Of a DNA stretch of 64,000 bases, positions 1 to 10,260 are shown piece by piece. The stretch is from contig CAWKCD010000001.1 in NCBI GenBank assembly GCA_963848035.1, positions 2,356,001 to 2,420,000 of the forward strand, written 5' to 3'. Made by a program: the position numbers and the translations under genes. The first letter of the stretch is position 1. Every line of letters starts with the position of its first letter. The stretch is from JAVVHH01 sp963848035 (GTDB lineage: Bacteria > Pseudomonadota > Alphaproteobacteria > Acetobacterales > Acetobacteraceae). The notes beneath the pieces are model-generated. The model saw only the letters and a list, made by a program, of their open reading frames with translations. It did not search any database and was not told the origin of the DNA.

Positions 1-762
1 AACGCGCAGATCCTCGCCAGCCGGCCGGATCTCGTGTCGGAGCAGGTGACGTTCTACGAACATGCGACGCAGCAGGCGGGCGACGTGCCGGTCTACCGCT
101 TCTTCGACAGCTCGACCGGCACGCATTTCTTCACCAGCAGCCCCAGCGAAACGGCCACCCTGCAGGCAAGCCGGGCGGACATGACGCTGGAGGGCGTAGC
201 CTTCTATGCGCCTTCGGCCACGGCGTCGAACGCGCAGTTCGAGGTCGCCAACGGCGCCACGGCGCTCGACCCGGCGACCATCTCGATCAACGACAGCACC
301 GTGCTGATCTACCGTTTCGATGCCGCAGGAGGCCAACAGCTGCTGACTGCCGACGCGGCCGAGCGCAACGCCGTGCTCACGGCCCAGCCGTCATTCGCGT
401 ATCAGGGCGCGGTTATGGGCGCGATCTCCCCCGATGCGGGCGATCCGCAAGCCGCGCCGGTGTTCCGCTTTTTCAACGCGGCGACCGGCGACCACTTCCT
501 GACCGCGGACTCGGTCGAAGCCGCGCAGCTCGCGGCGACGCGCCCGGATCTGATGCAGGAGCAGCCGGCCTTCTACGAGCATCTGACGCAGCAGAGCGGC
601 GACGTCGCGGTCTACCGGTTCTTCGACACGACGAGCGGGACGCATTTCTACACCGCTGACGCAGCGGAGCGCGCCAGCATCCTGGCGACCCGTCCGGACA
701 TGGCGCAGGAGGGCATCGCCTTCTACGCGCCGTCGATCACGATCGCGCCTGCCATGGGGTGA
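1..762 (+). CDS. DUF5648 repeat protein, 3' portion only
   Basis: The reading frame is open from base 1, so the start lies outside the window; 253 residues are visible. The protein is made of degenerate repeats of about 40-50 residues built around Y-R-F-F-D-x-x-T/S-G-T-H-F, each followed by a T-A/S-D/P-x-E motif and a F-Y-A/E-x closing motif. Four copies can be seen, near bases 91-215, 307-410, 463-595 and 610-745. This is the pattern of DUF5648 domains, which occur on secreted and surface proteins of unknown role. No transmembrane segment is visible in this part. The gene ends 163 bases before urtA and is probably unrelated to it. Confidence 0.75.
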   Translation, partial: NAQILASRPDLVSEQVTFYEHATQQAGDVPVYRFFDSSTGTHFFTSSPSETATLQASRADMTLEGVAFYAPSATASNAQFEVANGATALDPATISINDSTVLIYRFDAAGGQQLLTADAAERNAVLTAQPSFAYQGAVMGAISPDAGDPQAAPVFRFFNAATGDHFLTADSVEAAQLAATRPDLMQEQPAFYEHLTQQSGDVAVYRFFDTTSGTHFYTADAAERASILATRPDMAQEGIAFYAPSITIAPAMG

Positions 763-865
763 GTGCGGACCGCCGCTGCCGACCCGTCCGGCAGTTCGTT
801 GTCGCCGTGCTGCATTCGTGAGCAGGTCCGGTCCGAACCCGGGCGCCGAGCGTCTTTGCCGCCGC

Positions 866-881
866 TGGCACGTTCCTTGCT
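866..881 (+). promoter_or_regulatory. Sigma-54 (RpoN) -24/-12 promoter for urtA
   Basis: The sequence TGGCACGTTCCTTGCT matches the RpoN consensus TGGCACGnnnnTTGCW at every defined position, with GG (867-868) and GC (879-880) ten bases apart. It lies 44 bases upstream of the urtA start codon and on the same strand. RpoN promoters of this kind drive nitrogen-starvation genes through NtrC in many proteobacteria. I did not find a convincing NtrC dyad in the 163-base gap upstream of urtA. Confidence 0.85.
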
Positions 882-925
882 CACAACGTCCCCGCAAGCG
901 TTTCAAATTCGTGGGGGTTGTGTCA

Positions 926-2221
926 ATGATTTCACGTAGAGGCCTGTCAATTGCGGCAGTAGCCACCTTGGCGGCGGGGATCACCCGTCAGGTGCAGGCG
1001 CAGCCTGCGACCGGGCCGATCAAGATCGGCATTCTGCACAGCCTGTCGGGCACGATGGCCATCAGCGAGACGACGCTGAAGGACGTCATGCTGATGTTGA
1101 TCGACGAGCAGAACAAGAAGGGCGGCGTGCTCGGCCGCAAGCTCGAGGCCGTCGTCGTCGACCCGGCCAGCAACTGGCCGCTCTTCGCCGAAAAGGCCCG
1201 CCAGCTGATCACGGTCGACAAGGTCTCGGCCGTGTTCGGCTGCTGGACGTCGGTGTCCCGCAAGTCGGTGCTGCCGGTGTTCGAAGAGACCGGCAACATC
1301 CTGTTCTATCCCGTCCAGTACGAGGGCGAGGAAAGCAGCAAGAACGTGTTCTACACCGGCGCCGCGCCGAACCAGCAGGCGATCCCGGCCGTCGATTACC
1401 TGATGGCCCAAGAGAGCGTGAAGCGCTGGGTGCTGGCGGGCACCGACTACGTGTATCCGCGCACGACCAACAAGATCCTCGAGGCCTATCTCAAGGCCAA
1501 GGGCGTCGCGCCTGACGACATCATGATCAACTACACGCCGTTCGGCCAAAGCGACTGGCAGACGATCGTGGCCGACATCAAGAAGTTCGGTTCGGCCGGC
1601 AAGAAGACCGCCGTCGTCAGCACCATCAACGGCGACGCGAACGTGCCGTTCTACAAGGAACTCGGCAACCAGGGCATCAAGGCGACCGACATCCCCGTGG
1701 TCGCGTTCAGCGTCGGCGAGGAAGAACTGGCCGGCGTCGACACCAAGCCGCTGGTCGGCCACCTGGCCGCCTGGAACTACTTCATGAGCGTCGACAATCC
1801 CGACAACAAGGCGTTCATCCAGAAGTGGCAGGCGTTCACCAAGAACCCGAAGCGCGTCAGCAACGATCCGATGGAAGCGCACTACATCGGCTTCAACATG
1901 TGGGTCAAAGCGGTCGAGAAGGCCGGCAGCGTCGAGCCGAAGGACGTCATCCCGGCGATGATCGGCGTTTCGGTGCCGAACCTGTCCGGCGGGTTCTCCG
2001 CGATGATGCCGAACCATCACATCACCAAGCCGGTGCTGATCGGCGAGATCCAGGGCAACGGCCAGTTCAACATCGTCTCGCAGACGCCGGGCCTGATCGT
2101 GGCGCAGGAATGGTCGCCCTATCTCGAAGGCTCGCGCGACCTGATCTCGGATTGGCGCTCGCCGCTCAATTGCGGGAACTTCAACGTCAAGTCGGGGAAG
2201 TGCGGCGGGTCGGGTTCGTAG
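926..2221 (+). CDS. urtA: UrtA, urea ABC transporter substrate-binding protein
   Basis: Periplasmic urea receptor that hands urea to the UrtBC permease. The start at 926 gives 431 residues, the usual length, and an N-terminal twin-arginine-like signal (MISRRGLSIAAVA) with a cleavage site near VQAQP. An upstream in-frame start at 818 would add 36 residues ahead of the signal and is unlikely. A branched-chain amino-acid/amide receptor fold (peripla_BP_5) begins at IKIGILHSLSGTMA, and the sequence GCWTSVSRKSV is typical of UrtA. It is first in the urtABCDE operon and sits downstream of a sigma-54 promoter. A strong hairpin follows the stop codon. Confidence 0.95.
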   Translation: MISRRGLSIAAVATLAAGITRQVQAQPATGPIKIGILHSLSGTMAISETTLKDVMLMLIDEQNKKGGVLGRKLEAVVVDPASNWPLFAEKARQLITVDKVSAVFGCWTSVSRKSVLPVFEETGNILFYPVQYEGEESSKNVFYTGAAPNQQAIPAVDYLMAQESVKRWVLAGTDYVYPRTTNKILEAYLKAKGVAPDDIMINYTPFGQSDWQTIVADIKKFGSAGKKTAVVSTINGDANVPFYKELGNQGIKATDIPVVAFSVGEEELAGVDTKPLVGHLAAWNYFMSVDNPDNKAFIQKWQAFTKNPKRVSNDPMEAHYIGFNMWVKAVEKAGSVEPKDVIPAMIGVSVPNLSGGFSAMMPNHHITKPVLIGEIQGNGQFNIVSQTPGLIVAQEWSPYLEGSRDLISDWRSPLNCGNFNVKSGKCGGSGS

Positions 2222-2261
2222 ACCGTCCGCTTTCCTGTGAGACGACCGCTGGTCTCTGGCT

Positions 2262-2295
2262 GCGTCACCCCCGGGCTCGTCCCGGGGGTGCACGC
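2262..2295. other. GC-rich hairpin between urtA and urtB
   Basis: A perfect 10-bp stem (CACCCCCGGG / CCCGGGGGTG) with loop CTCGT is extended by GCGT/ACGC across a one-base bulge. There is no T-run, so it is not a classic terminator. Its place between a high-demand binding protein gene and its permease gene fits a 3' mRNA-stabilising or attenuating structure. The core also resembles short dispersed palindromes common in alphaproteobacteria. Confidence 0.7.
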
Positions 2296-2311
2296 TGAGT
2301 TGTTGCGTTTG

Positions 2312-3873
2312 ATGCGATACGTTCTGTTGTTCCTGTTGTTTGCCATGCCGGCCTTCGCGCAGTCGCCGTACGCGCCGCTGGCGTCGCAGAATTTCGATGA
2401 GATCCGCCGAGGCGTCGAGACGCTCGCGACGTCGGGCGAGCCGCGGGCGATCGACGTGCTCGCGGCGTTGCAGGCCGGGCAGCTCGTGGTGGGGCCCGGC
2501 GGCGAGGTCTACATCAAGGATGCCTCCGGCGGGCTGACCGATGCAGCGACCGGCGCGGCGGCCGAGGCGGCCGGGCCGGTCAAACCGGTGCGGGTCAACA
2601 ATGCGGTGCGCCGGTCCGTCGATGCGGCGATGGGCAATCTGCAGCTGTTCGCCCGCGATCCCGGCGCGCGGCGGGCGGCGGCCGAAGCCGTGTTCAAGGC
2701 GCGCGATGCGGCCGCGCTGCCGGCGCTCGACCGCGCGATCGCCAAGGAGGGCGATCCGGGCGTGCGGCTGGTCATGCAGCAGGCGCGGGCGGCGACGTTG
2801 CTGACCAATACGGATGCGAGCCCGGCCGACAAGCTGGCCGCGGTCGCCACTGTGCGCACGCGCGGCGACCTGGATGCGCGAGGGCTGCTCGCCTCGCTCT
2901 CGGGACAGCCGCCGAGCGTCATGGCGGCGGCGCTGAGCGCGGTCGCGTCGATCGATCGCGAGCTGCAGTTCTGGGGATTGCTGCAGGCGGTGTTCTACGG
3001 GGTGAGCCTGGGCTCGGTGCTGCTGCTGGCGGCGGCCGGGCTGGCAATCACGTTCGGGGTCATGGGCGTCATCAACATGGCGCACGGCGAGATGGTCATG
3101 ATCGGCGCCTATGTCACGTTCGTGGTGCAGCAGGCGATGCGCGCCTACGTGCCCTCGCTGTTCGGCGCGAGCCTGATCGTGGCGGTGCCGCTGGCGTTCC
3201 TGGTGGCGGGCGCGATCGGTGTCCTGATCGAGCGCTGCATGATCCGCTTCCTCTATGGCCGCCCGCTCGAGACGCTTGCTGGCGACGTTCGGTCTATCGC
3301 TGATCCTGCAGCAAGCGGTGCGCAGCATTTTTGGGCCGACCAACCGGGAGGTGAGCACGCCGGATTGGATGAGCGGCGCCGGCACCATCGGGCAGTTGAC
3401 GCTGACCTATAACCGGGTGGCGATCATCCTGTTCTCGATCGCCGGTGTTCCTCGCGCTGGTGGCGGTGCTGCGGTTCACGCCGCTCGGTTTGCGGATGCG
3501 CGCGGTGACGCAGAACCGGCGGATGGCCGCCGCGATGGGAATCAACACGCCCTGGATCGACGCGCTGACCTTCGGGCTCGGCTCGGGCGTCGCGGGCATG
3601 GCGGGCGTGGCGCTGAGCCAGATCGACAACGTCAGCCCCAATCTCGGGCAGAGCTACATCATCGACAGCTTCATGGTCGTGGTGTTCGGCGGCGTGGGCA
3701 ATCTGTGGGGGACGGCGTTGAGCGCGCTGGCGCTGGGCGTGGTCAACAAGTTCCTCGAACCGTTTGCCGGCGCGGTGCTCGGCAAGATCGTGGTGCTGGT
3801 GCTGCTGATCCTGTTCATCCAGCGGCGGCCGCGCGGGCTGTTCCCGCTCAAGGGCCGGGCGGTGGAGGCATGA
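2312..3873 (+). CDS. urtB: UrtB, urea ABC transporter permease (two frameshifts)
   Basis: Membrane permease subunit for urea. The start at 2312 opens with a signal-like segment (MRYVLLFLLFAMPAFAQ), followed by the roughly 200-residue periplasmic domain found in UrtB, and then the LivH-type membrane domain from about 2960, including the conserved GVMGVINMAHGEM. As written it is broken twice: an extra T near 3277 (CTTGCTG for CTGCTG) and an extra G near 3444. Removing both restores a continuous protein of about 519 residues ending FPLKGRAVEA. The TGA overlaps the urtC ATG. Confidence 0.9.
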
Positions 3874-4982
3874 AGGCCGCGTTCCGCCTGCTGGTGCCGG
3901 TGGTGCTGGTCGTGGCGCTGGGCATGGCGGCGCTCAACCTGCTGACGCCGGCCTCGAGCCCGGTGCACGTGTCGACCTACGCCGTGTCGCTGATGGGCAA
4001 GTATCTGAGCTACGCGATCCTGGCGCTGGCGATCGACCTGGTGTGGGGGTTCGCGGGGATCTTGAGCCTGGGGCATGCCGCGTTCTTCGCGATCGGCGGT
4101 TACGCCGTCGGCATGTACCTGATGCGGCAGATCGGCGCGCGCGGGCAGTATGCCAACCCGATCCTGCCGGACTTCATGGTGTTCCTGAACTGGAAGGAAC
4201 TGCCGTGGTATTGGATGGGCTTCAACTGGTTTCCCGTCGCATTGCTGGCGGCGATCATCGTGCCCGCCCTGTTGGCGTTCGTGTTCGGCTGGCTGGCGTT
4301 CCGCAGCCGGGTCAGCGGCGTGTATCTGTCGATCATCACGCAGGCGCTGACCTACGCGCTGCTGCTGGCATTCTTCCGTAACGACATGGGGTTCGGCGGC
4401 AATAACGGGCTGACCGATTTCAAGGAACTGCTGGGGGCGCCGCTGTCCCTGGATTCAACCCGGTGCGGGCTGATGGTGGCCACCGCCATCGTGCTGTGCG
4501 CGTTGTATTGGTTCGCGCGCACGCTGACGACGTCGCGGTTCGGCATGGTGCTGATCGCGGTCCGCGACACGGAGAGCCGGACCCGGTTCCTCGGCTACCG
4601 TCCCGAACATTACAAGCTGTTCGTGTGGGTGGTGTCGGCGGTCATGGCGGCGCTCGGCGGCGCGCTGTACGTGCCGCAGGTGGGGATCATCAATCCCGGC
4701 GAGTTCGCCCCGACCAACTCGATCGAGGCGGTGATCTGGGTCGCGGTCGGCGGGCGCGGGACACTGGTCGGCGCGATCCTGGGGGCGGTGCTGGTCAATC
4801 TGGCCAAGACGTTGTTCACCGGCTGGTTCCCGGAGCTGTGGCTGTTCGCCCTAGGCTTTCTGTTCATTTTGGTGACGATCTTCCTACCGCGCGGGATCAT
4901 CGGCCTGTTGCGGCCACGCACCGAAGGCGCGCCGGTGCCGGTCGTCAGCGAAGAGACCGGCGTGCAGGAGGCGACGCCATGA
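3870..4982 (+). CDS. urtC: UrtC, urea ABC transporter permease
   Basis: Second membrane subunit of the urea importer, 370 residues with about ten hydrophobic segments. The LivM-type signature FAGILSLGHAAFFAIGGYA is present near residue 60, and the internal permease motif with the EAA-like loop lies in the last third (GGRGTLVGAILGA). It starts within an ATGA overlap with urtB and ends within an ATGA overlap with urtD, so translation is probably coupled. It is intact, unlike its neighbour urtB. Confidence 0.95.
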   Translation: MKAAFRLLVPVVLVVALGMAALNLLTPASSPVHVSTYAVSLMGKYLSYAILALAIDLVWGFAGILSLGHAAFFAIGGYAVGMYLMRQIGARGQYANPILPDFMVFLNWKELPWYWMGFNWFPVALLAAIIVPALLAFVFGWLAFRSRVSGVYLSIITQALTYALLLAFFRNDMGFGGNNGLTDFKELLGAPLSLDSTRCGLMVATAIVLCALYWFARTLTTSRFGMVLIAVRDTESRTRFLGYRPEHYKLFVWVVSAVMAALGGALYVPQVGIINPGEFAPTNSIEAVIWVAVGGRGTLVGAILGAVLVNLAKTLFTGWFPELWLFALGFLFILVTIFLPRGIIGLLRPRTEGAPVPVVSEETGVQEATP

Positions 4983-5734
4983 GCATTGCGGCGGCGGCCG
5001 ATACGCTGCTGTATCTGGATGGCGTCAGCGTCAGCTTCGACGGCTTCAAGGCGCTGAACAACCTCTCGCTCATCCTCGAGCCCGGCGAGATGCGCGCGGT
5101 AATCGGACCCAACGGCGCCGGCAAGACCACGATGATGGACGTCATCACCGGCAAGACGCGGCCCGATGCGGGCGAGGTCGTCTTCGGGGCGGACACCGAC
5201 CTGACCCGGCTGGACGAGCCGGCGATCGCGGCACTCGGGATCGGACGCAAGTTCCAGAAGCCGACGGTGTTCGAGCCGCACACGGTTTGGGACAACCTCC
5301 TGCTGGCGCTGGCGGGCGACCGGCGCCCCTGGTTCACGCTGCGCGCCCGGGTCAGCACCGAGGAACGGGAGCGGATCGAGGGCATTCTGGTCACGACCCG
5401 GCTGGGCGATCATCGCGACCGGCGGGCTGCGGATCTGAGCCACGGCCAAAAACAGTGGCTCGAGATCGGCATGCTGCTGGCCCAGGACCCGCGGCTGCTG
5501 CTGGTCGACGAGCCGGTGGCGGGGATGACGGATGCGGAAACCGAGCAGACCGCGATCCTGCTGCGCGAGATCAATCAGACGCGCAGCGTGGTCGTCGTCG
5601 AGCACGACATGGCGTTCGTCCGCGCGCTGGGCGTCAAGGTGACGGTGCTGCACGAAGGATCGGTGCTGAGCGAGGGCACGATCGACCATGTGAGCGAGGA
5701 CCCGAAAGTGGTCGAGGTGTATCTTGGGCGCTAA
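4979..5734 (+). CDS. urtD: UrtD, urea ABC transporter ATP-binding protein
   Basis: Cytoplasmic ATPase of the LivG type, 251 residues. Walker A GPNGAGKTT lies near residues 40-48, the signature is LSHGQKQW, Walker B is LLLVDEP, and the switch histidine is in VVVEHDMAF. UrtD family members carry this LSHGQ-type signature and the DEPVAGMTD segment. The start overlaps the urtC stop as ATGA. The TAA stop is followed within 16 bases by urtE. Confidence 0.95.
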   Translation: MSIAAAADTLLYLDGVSVSFDGFKALNNLSLILEPGEMRAVIGPNGAGKTTMMDVITGKTRPDAGEVVFGADTDLTRLDEPAIAALGIGRKFQKPTVFEPHTVWDNLLLALAGDRRPWFTLRARVSTEERERIEGILVTTRLGDHRDRRAADLSHGQKQWLEIGMLLAQDPRLLLVDEPVAGMTDAETEQTAILLREINQTRSVVVVEHDMAFVRALGVKVTVLHEGSVLSEGTIDHVSEDPKVVEVYLGR

Positions 5735-5750
5735 AGCGGGGGGCGCTGAG

Positions 5751-6444
5751 TTGAAGGTCGAGCGCGTCGACCTGCATTACGGCGCGGCGATCGCGCTGCG
5801 CCGGGTGTCGATCGGCGCCGAGGCGGGACACGTGACGTGCCTGCTCGGGCGCAACGGCGTCGGCAAGACGAGCCTGCTGCGCGCGATCACGGGCGCGCAT
5901 CCGGTCAGCGCCGGACAGATCATCTGGCAAGGCGAGGACATCACCAAGCTGCCGGTGCACGAGCGCGCGCATCGCGGCATCGCCTGGGTGCCGCAGGGCC
6001 GCGACGTCTTCCCGCTGCTGACGGTGCGCGAGAACCTGGAGACCGGCTTCGCGGTCCTGCCGCGCGGCCAGCGGAAGATCGACGACGAGATTTTCGAGCT
6101 GTTCCCGATCCTCAAGACGATGCTGCGCCGCCGCGGCGGCGACCTCTCCGGCGGCCAGCAGCAGCAGCTCGCGATCGGCCGCGCGCTGGTGACGAAGCCG
6201 AAACTCCTGGTCCTGGACGAGCCGACCGAGGGCATCCAGCCGAGCATCATCAAGGACATCGGCCGCGTGATCTCGCTGCTGCGCAGCCGCGGGACGATGG
6301 CGATCCTGCTGGTCGAGCAATATTACGACTTTGCCCGCGAACTGGCCGACACGCTCTGCATCATGGACCGCGGCGACATCGTCCTGAACGGCCCGCCGGA
6401 ACTCGTTGGACGAGGCGGAAGTGCGGCGGCGGCTGTCGGTTTGA
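5751..6444 (+). CDS. urtE: UrtE, urea ABC transporter ATP-binding protein (3' frameshift)
   Basis: LivF-type ATPase partner of UrtD. Walker A is GRNGVGKTS, signature LSGGQQQQ, Walker B LLVLDEP with the family's DEPTEGIQPSII. I place the start at TTG 5751, which begins L-K-V-E-R-V as other UrtE proteins do and follows a G-run at good spacing; TTG 5724, inside urtD, is the alternative. An extra G near 6405 shifts the last codons. Without it the protein ends LDEAEVRRRLSV at TGA 6442-6444, the normal UrtE C-terminus; read as written it runs on to 6497 into the next gene. Confidence 0.92.
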
Positions 6445-6447
6445 TGT

Positions 6448-6476
6448 TTGAAAGTAAGGCAATAATGCCTTACTAT
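6448..6476 (+). promoter_or_regulatory. Promoter with palindromic operator for the VapBC-like pair
   Basis: A perfect palindrome, GTAAGGCA-ATAA-TGCCTTAC (6454-6473), lies between TTGAAA (6448-6453, a -35 match) and TACTAT (6471-6476, a -10 match), which are 17 bases apart. The operator therefore fills the promoter spacer, as expected for autorepression by an antitoxin. The predicted transcript starts at or next to the ATG at 6482, and no ribosome-binding sequence is present, which suggests a leaderless mRNA. Confidence 0.7.
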
Positions 6477-6481
6477 ATGGC

Positions 6482-6726
6482 ATGGACATCACGCTGACGA
6501 TCACCGCGAAAGGCCAGGTCACGCTTAAGAAAGAGGTCCTGGACCACCTTGGGCTGCGCCCGGGCGACAGGTCACCGTGGCGCTGCGCGAACCCGGCCAC
6601 GTCGAGTTGTCGCGGCCGCCGACGGGCTCGATCGAAGCGGTGTTCGGCTGCCTGCCCAACAATGGCGTTTCCTTGACGATCGAGGAGATGAGCGACGTGA
6701 TCGCGGCGGGTTGGTCGCGCGGTTGA
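6482..6726 (+). CDS. AbrB-fold antitoxin, VapB-like (frameshifted)
   Basis: Small DNA-binding antitoxin of about 80 residues. The N-terminus MDITLTITAKGQVTLKKEV is a SpoVT/AbrB swapped-hairpin domain. One base appears to be missing near 6570 (GACAGGTCACC), since the next frame continues as VTVALREPGHVELSRPP and ends at TGA 6724-6726 with an IEEMSDVIAAGW-type tail that would bind the toxin. It follows a palindromic operator and overlaps the start of a PIN-domain gene, the standard toxin-antitoxin arrangement. It sits between urtE and ureD, splitting the urea uptake and urease genes. Confidence 0.7.
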
Positions 6727-7133
6727 GGATTGCCCCGACACCAACCTCCTGGTCCGCGCGATCGTCGCCCCTGCCACGATTGAGGACGGGCGCCAGGCCG
6801 AGATCGCGCAGCGGAATTTGCGCGACGCCGAGATGGTTGTCGTTGAGCCTGCCGGTGCTGTGCGAGGTCGCCTGGGTGCTGCAATCGGCCTACCGCATGC
6901 CCGTGGCCGGCATCGTGCGCACGATCCGGGCATTGATCGACGCCAGCAACGTCGTGTGCGATCGGGCCGTGATCGAGTTCGGCCTCGGTGTCGCCGAAGC
7001 CGGCGGCGACTTCGCCGATGGCGTGATTGCCGAGACCGGTTTCCTGGCCGGCGCGGATCATTTTGTCAGTTTCGACCGGCGTGCGGTCCGCCTCGTCGCC
7101 GCGACAGGCCGCAACGTCCTGGTTCCGAGCTGA
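6723..7133 (+). CDS. PIN-domain toxin, VapC-like (frameshifted)
   Basis: Probable RNase toxin of about 136 residues. Restored sequence starts from TTG 6723 as LRIAPDTNLLVRAIV, giving the first PIN aspartate; later acidic residues lie in LPVLCEVAWVL and in GGDFADGVIA, followed by FVSFDRR, so the usual set of PIN acidic positions is present. Two breaks are needed: one C missing in the run near 6735 and one extra G near 6845. Because a toxin can decay without cost, these could be real lesions, but the similar errors elsewhere in the window make sequencing error at least as likely. Confidence 0.7.
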   Translation: MRIAPTPTSWSARSSPLPRLRTGARPRSRSGICATPRWLSLSLPVLCEVAWVLQSAYRMPVAGIVRTIRALIDASNVVCDRAVIEFGLGVAEAGGDFADGVIAETGFLAGADHFVSFDRRAVRLVAATGRNVLVPS

Positions 7134-7942
7134 ACACCCTGCATCAGCGCTCCCGAGGTGAACTCGTCCTGTCGTTCAAGCGCCGCGGCGAAGCGAGCGT
7201 GCTCGACGGGCTGCGGCAGGATGGCTGCCTGAAGGCGCGGTTCCCGCGTCGGTCGGAAGGCGGCTGGGCCGAGGCGGTGACGCTGAACAGTTCCGGCGGC
7301 GTCGCGGCGGGCGATCGCCTGGCCACGCGCGTGGCTGCGGGTCCAGGCGCCTTTGCGACCGTGGCGTCGCAGGCGGCGGAGCGCTTCTACCGGGCGCTGC
7401 CCGAAACGGTGGCCGAGGTGACGAACGCGGTCGAGGTCGGTGACGGCGCCGGGCTCGAGTGGCTGCCGCAGGAGACGATCCTGTTCGATCGCTGCGCCTT
7501 GCGGCGGCGGCTGTCGGTCGAGTTGGCGGAGAATGCTTGGTTCCTCGGCGTAGAAAGCCTGGTGTTCGGACGCACGGCGATGGGCGAGACGGTCGAGCAG
7601 GCGTCGCTCGACGATCTGATCGAGGTCAGGCGCGGCGGCCGGCGCTTGCTGCACGATCGGATCCGGCTGTCCGGCGCGGTGGCCGGGCTGTTGGGACGCC
7701 GGGCGGTCGGCAAGGGCGCGGCGGCGGTGGCGACGCTGATCCATGTGGCGCCGGCGGCGGAGGGCGGTCTCGACGACGTGCGGGCGGCGCTGGCGCCGTT
7801 CGAGGCGGGAGCGTCGGCGTGGGACGGGATGCTGGTCGCGCGGATCGTTGCCGAAAACGGAGCGTGCCTGCGGGCGGCAGTCGTGGCAGGATTGGCCGTC
7901 TTGCGTGCGGGAAGGCCGTTGCCGCGGGTTTGGTCGTGTTGA
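7130..7942 (+). CDS. ureD: UreD, urease accessory protein
   Basis: Urease maturation protein that binds the apo-enzyme with UreF and UreG. The UreD core is clear: GCLKARFPR, then LNSSGGVAAGDRL, then WLPQETILFD, and ESLVFGRTAMGE. The 5' end is unclear, because family similarity begins at about 7130 where the in-frame codon is CTG and no ATG, GTG or TTG lies nearby. A single-base error in the VapC stop region may hide the real start. About 270 residues, a normal length. It is followed six bases later by ureA, whose ribosome-binding site GAGGTG overlaps the ureD stop. Confidence 0.9.
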   Translation: MNTLHQRSRGELVLSFKRRGEASVLDGLRQDGCLKARFPRRSEGGWAEAVTLNSSGGVAAGDRLATRVAAGPGAFATVASQAAERFYRALPETVAEVTNAVEVGDGAGLEWLPQETILFDRCALRRRLSVELAENAWFLGVESLVFGRTAMGETVEQASLDDLIEVRRGGRRLLHDRIRLSGAVAGLLGRRAVGKGAAAVATLIHVAPAAEGGLDDVRAALAPFEAGASAWDGMLVARIVAENGACLRAAVVAGLAVLRAGRPLPRVWSC

Positions 7943-7948
7943 GGTGAA

Positions 7949-8251
7949 ATGAATCTGACGCCGCGTGAGAGGGACAAATTGCTGATCGCGATGGCCGCGC
8001 AGGTCGCGCGCCGGCGGTTGGAGCGGGGCGTGAAGCTCAACCATCCGGAGGCGGTGGCGCTGATCTCGGACTTCATCGTCGAGGGCGCGCGCGACGGCCG
8101 TTCCGTCGCCGACCTGATGGAAGCGGGCGCGCACGTGATCACGCGGGCGCAGGTGATGGAGGGAATCGCCGAAATGATCCACGACGTCCAAGTCGAGGCC
8201 ACGTTCCCGGACGGCACCAAGCTCGTCACCGTGCACGAGCCAATTCGATGA
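7949..8251 (+). CDS. ureA: UreA, urease gamma subunit
   Basis: Structural gamma subunit, 100 residues, the standard length for separate UreA. It begins MNLTPRERDKLLIAMAAQVARRR and contains KLNHPEAVALIS and the family motif GAHVITRAQVMEG. A good ribosome-binding site (GAGGTG, 7941-7946) precedes the ATG. The TGA overlaps the ureB ATG. In this organism gamma, beta and alpha are three separate genes, unlike the fused forms of some epsilonproteobacteria. Confidence 0.97.
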   Translation: MNLTPRERDKLLIAMAAQVARRRLERGVKLNHPEAVALISDFIVEGARDGRSVADLMEAGAHVITRAQVMEGIAEMIHDVQVEATFPDGTKLVTVHEPIR

Positions 8252-8553
8252 TCCCCGGCGAGATCATCACCGTCCCCGGCGAGATCGAGCTGAACGTGGG
8301 CGCCCCCCGCACCACGCTCACCGTCGCCAACACCGGCGACCGGCCGGTCCAGGTCGGCAGCCATTATCATTTTGCCGAAACGAACCCGGCGCTCCGGTTC
8401 GACCGTGCGGCCGCCCGCGGGCAGCGGCTGGACATCGCGGCAGGAACCGCGGTCCGGTTCGAGCCCGGCCAGGAGCGCGAGGTGACGCTGGTGCCGTTCG
8501 GCGGCAGCCGGGTCATCTACGGCTTCCGCGGCGACGTTTCGGGAGCGTTGTAG
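8248..8553 (+). CDS. ureB: UreB, urease beta subunit
   Basis: Structural beta subunit, 101 residues. It begins MIPGEIITVPGEIELN and carries the conserved NTGDRPVQVGSHYHF-type segment and the RFEPGQEREVTLVPFGG stretch. The ATG overlaps the ureA stop, and the TAG is followed directly by the ureC ATG, so the three subunits should be made in fixed proportion. Confidence 0.97.
   Translation: MIPGEIITVPGEIELNVGAPRTTLTVANTGDRPVQVGSHYHFAETNPALRFDRAAARGQRLDIAAGTAVRFEPGQEREVTLVPFGGSRVIYGFRGDVSGAL

Positions 8554-10259
<1,706 letters not shown>

Positions 10260-10260
<1 letters not shown>

Noticed and set aside
947..3388. Long minus-strand open frame of 813 codons opposite urtA-urtB
   Set aside because: Arginine- and histidine-rich shadow translation with no domain; urtA and urtB explain the DNA.
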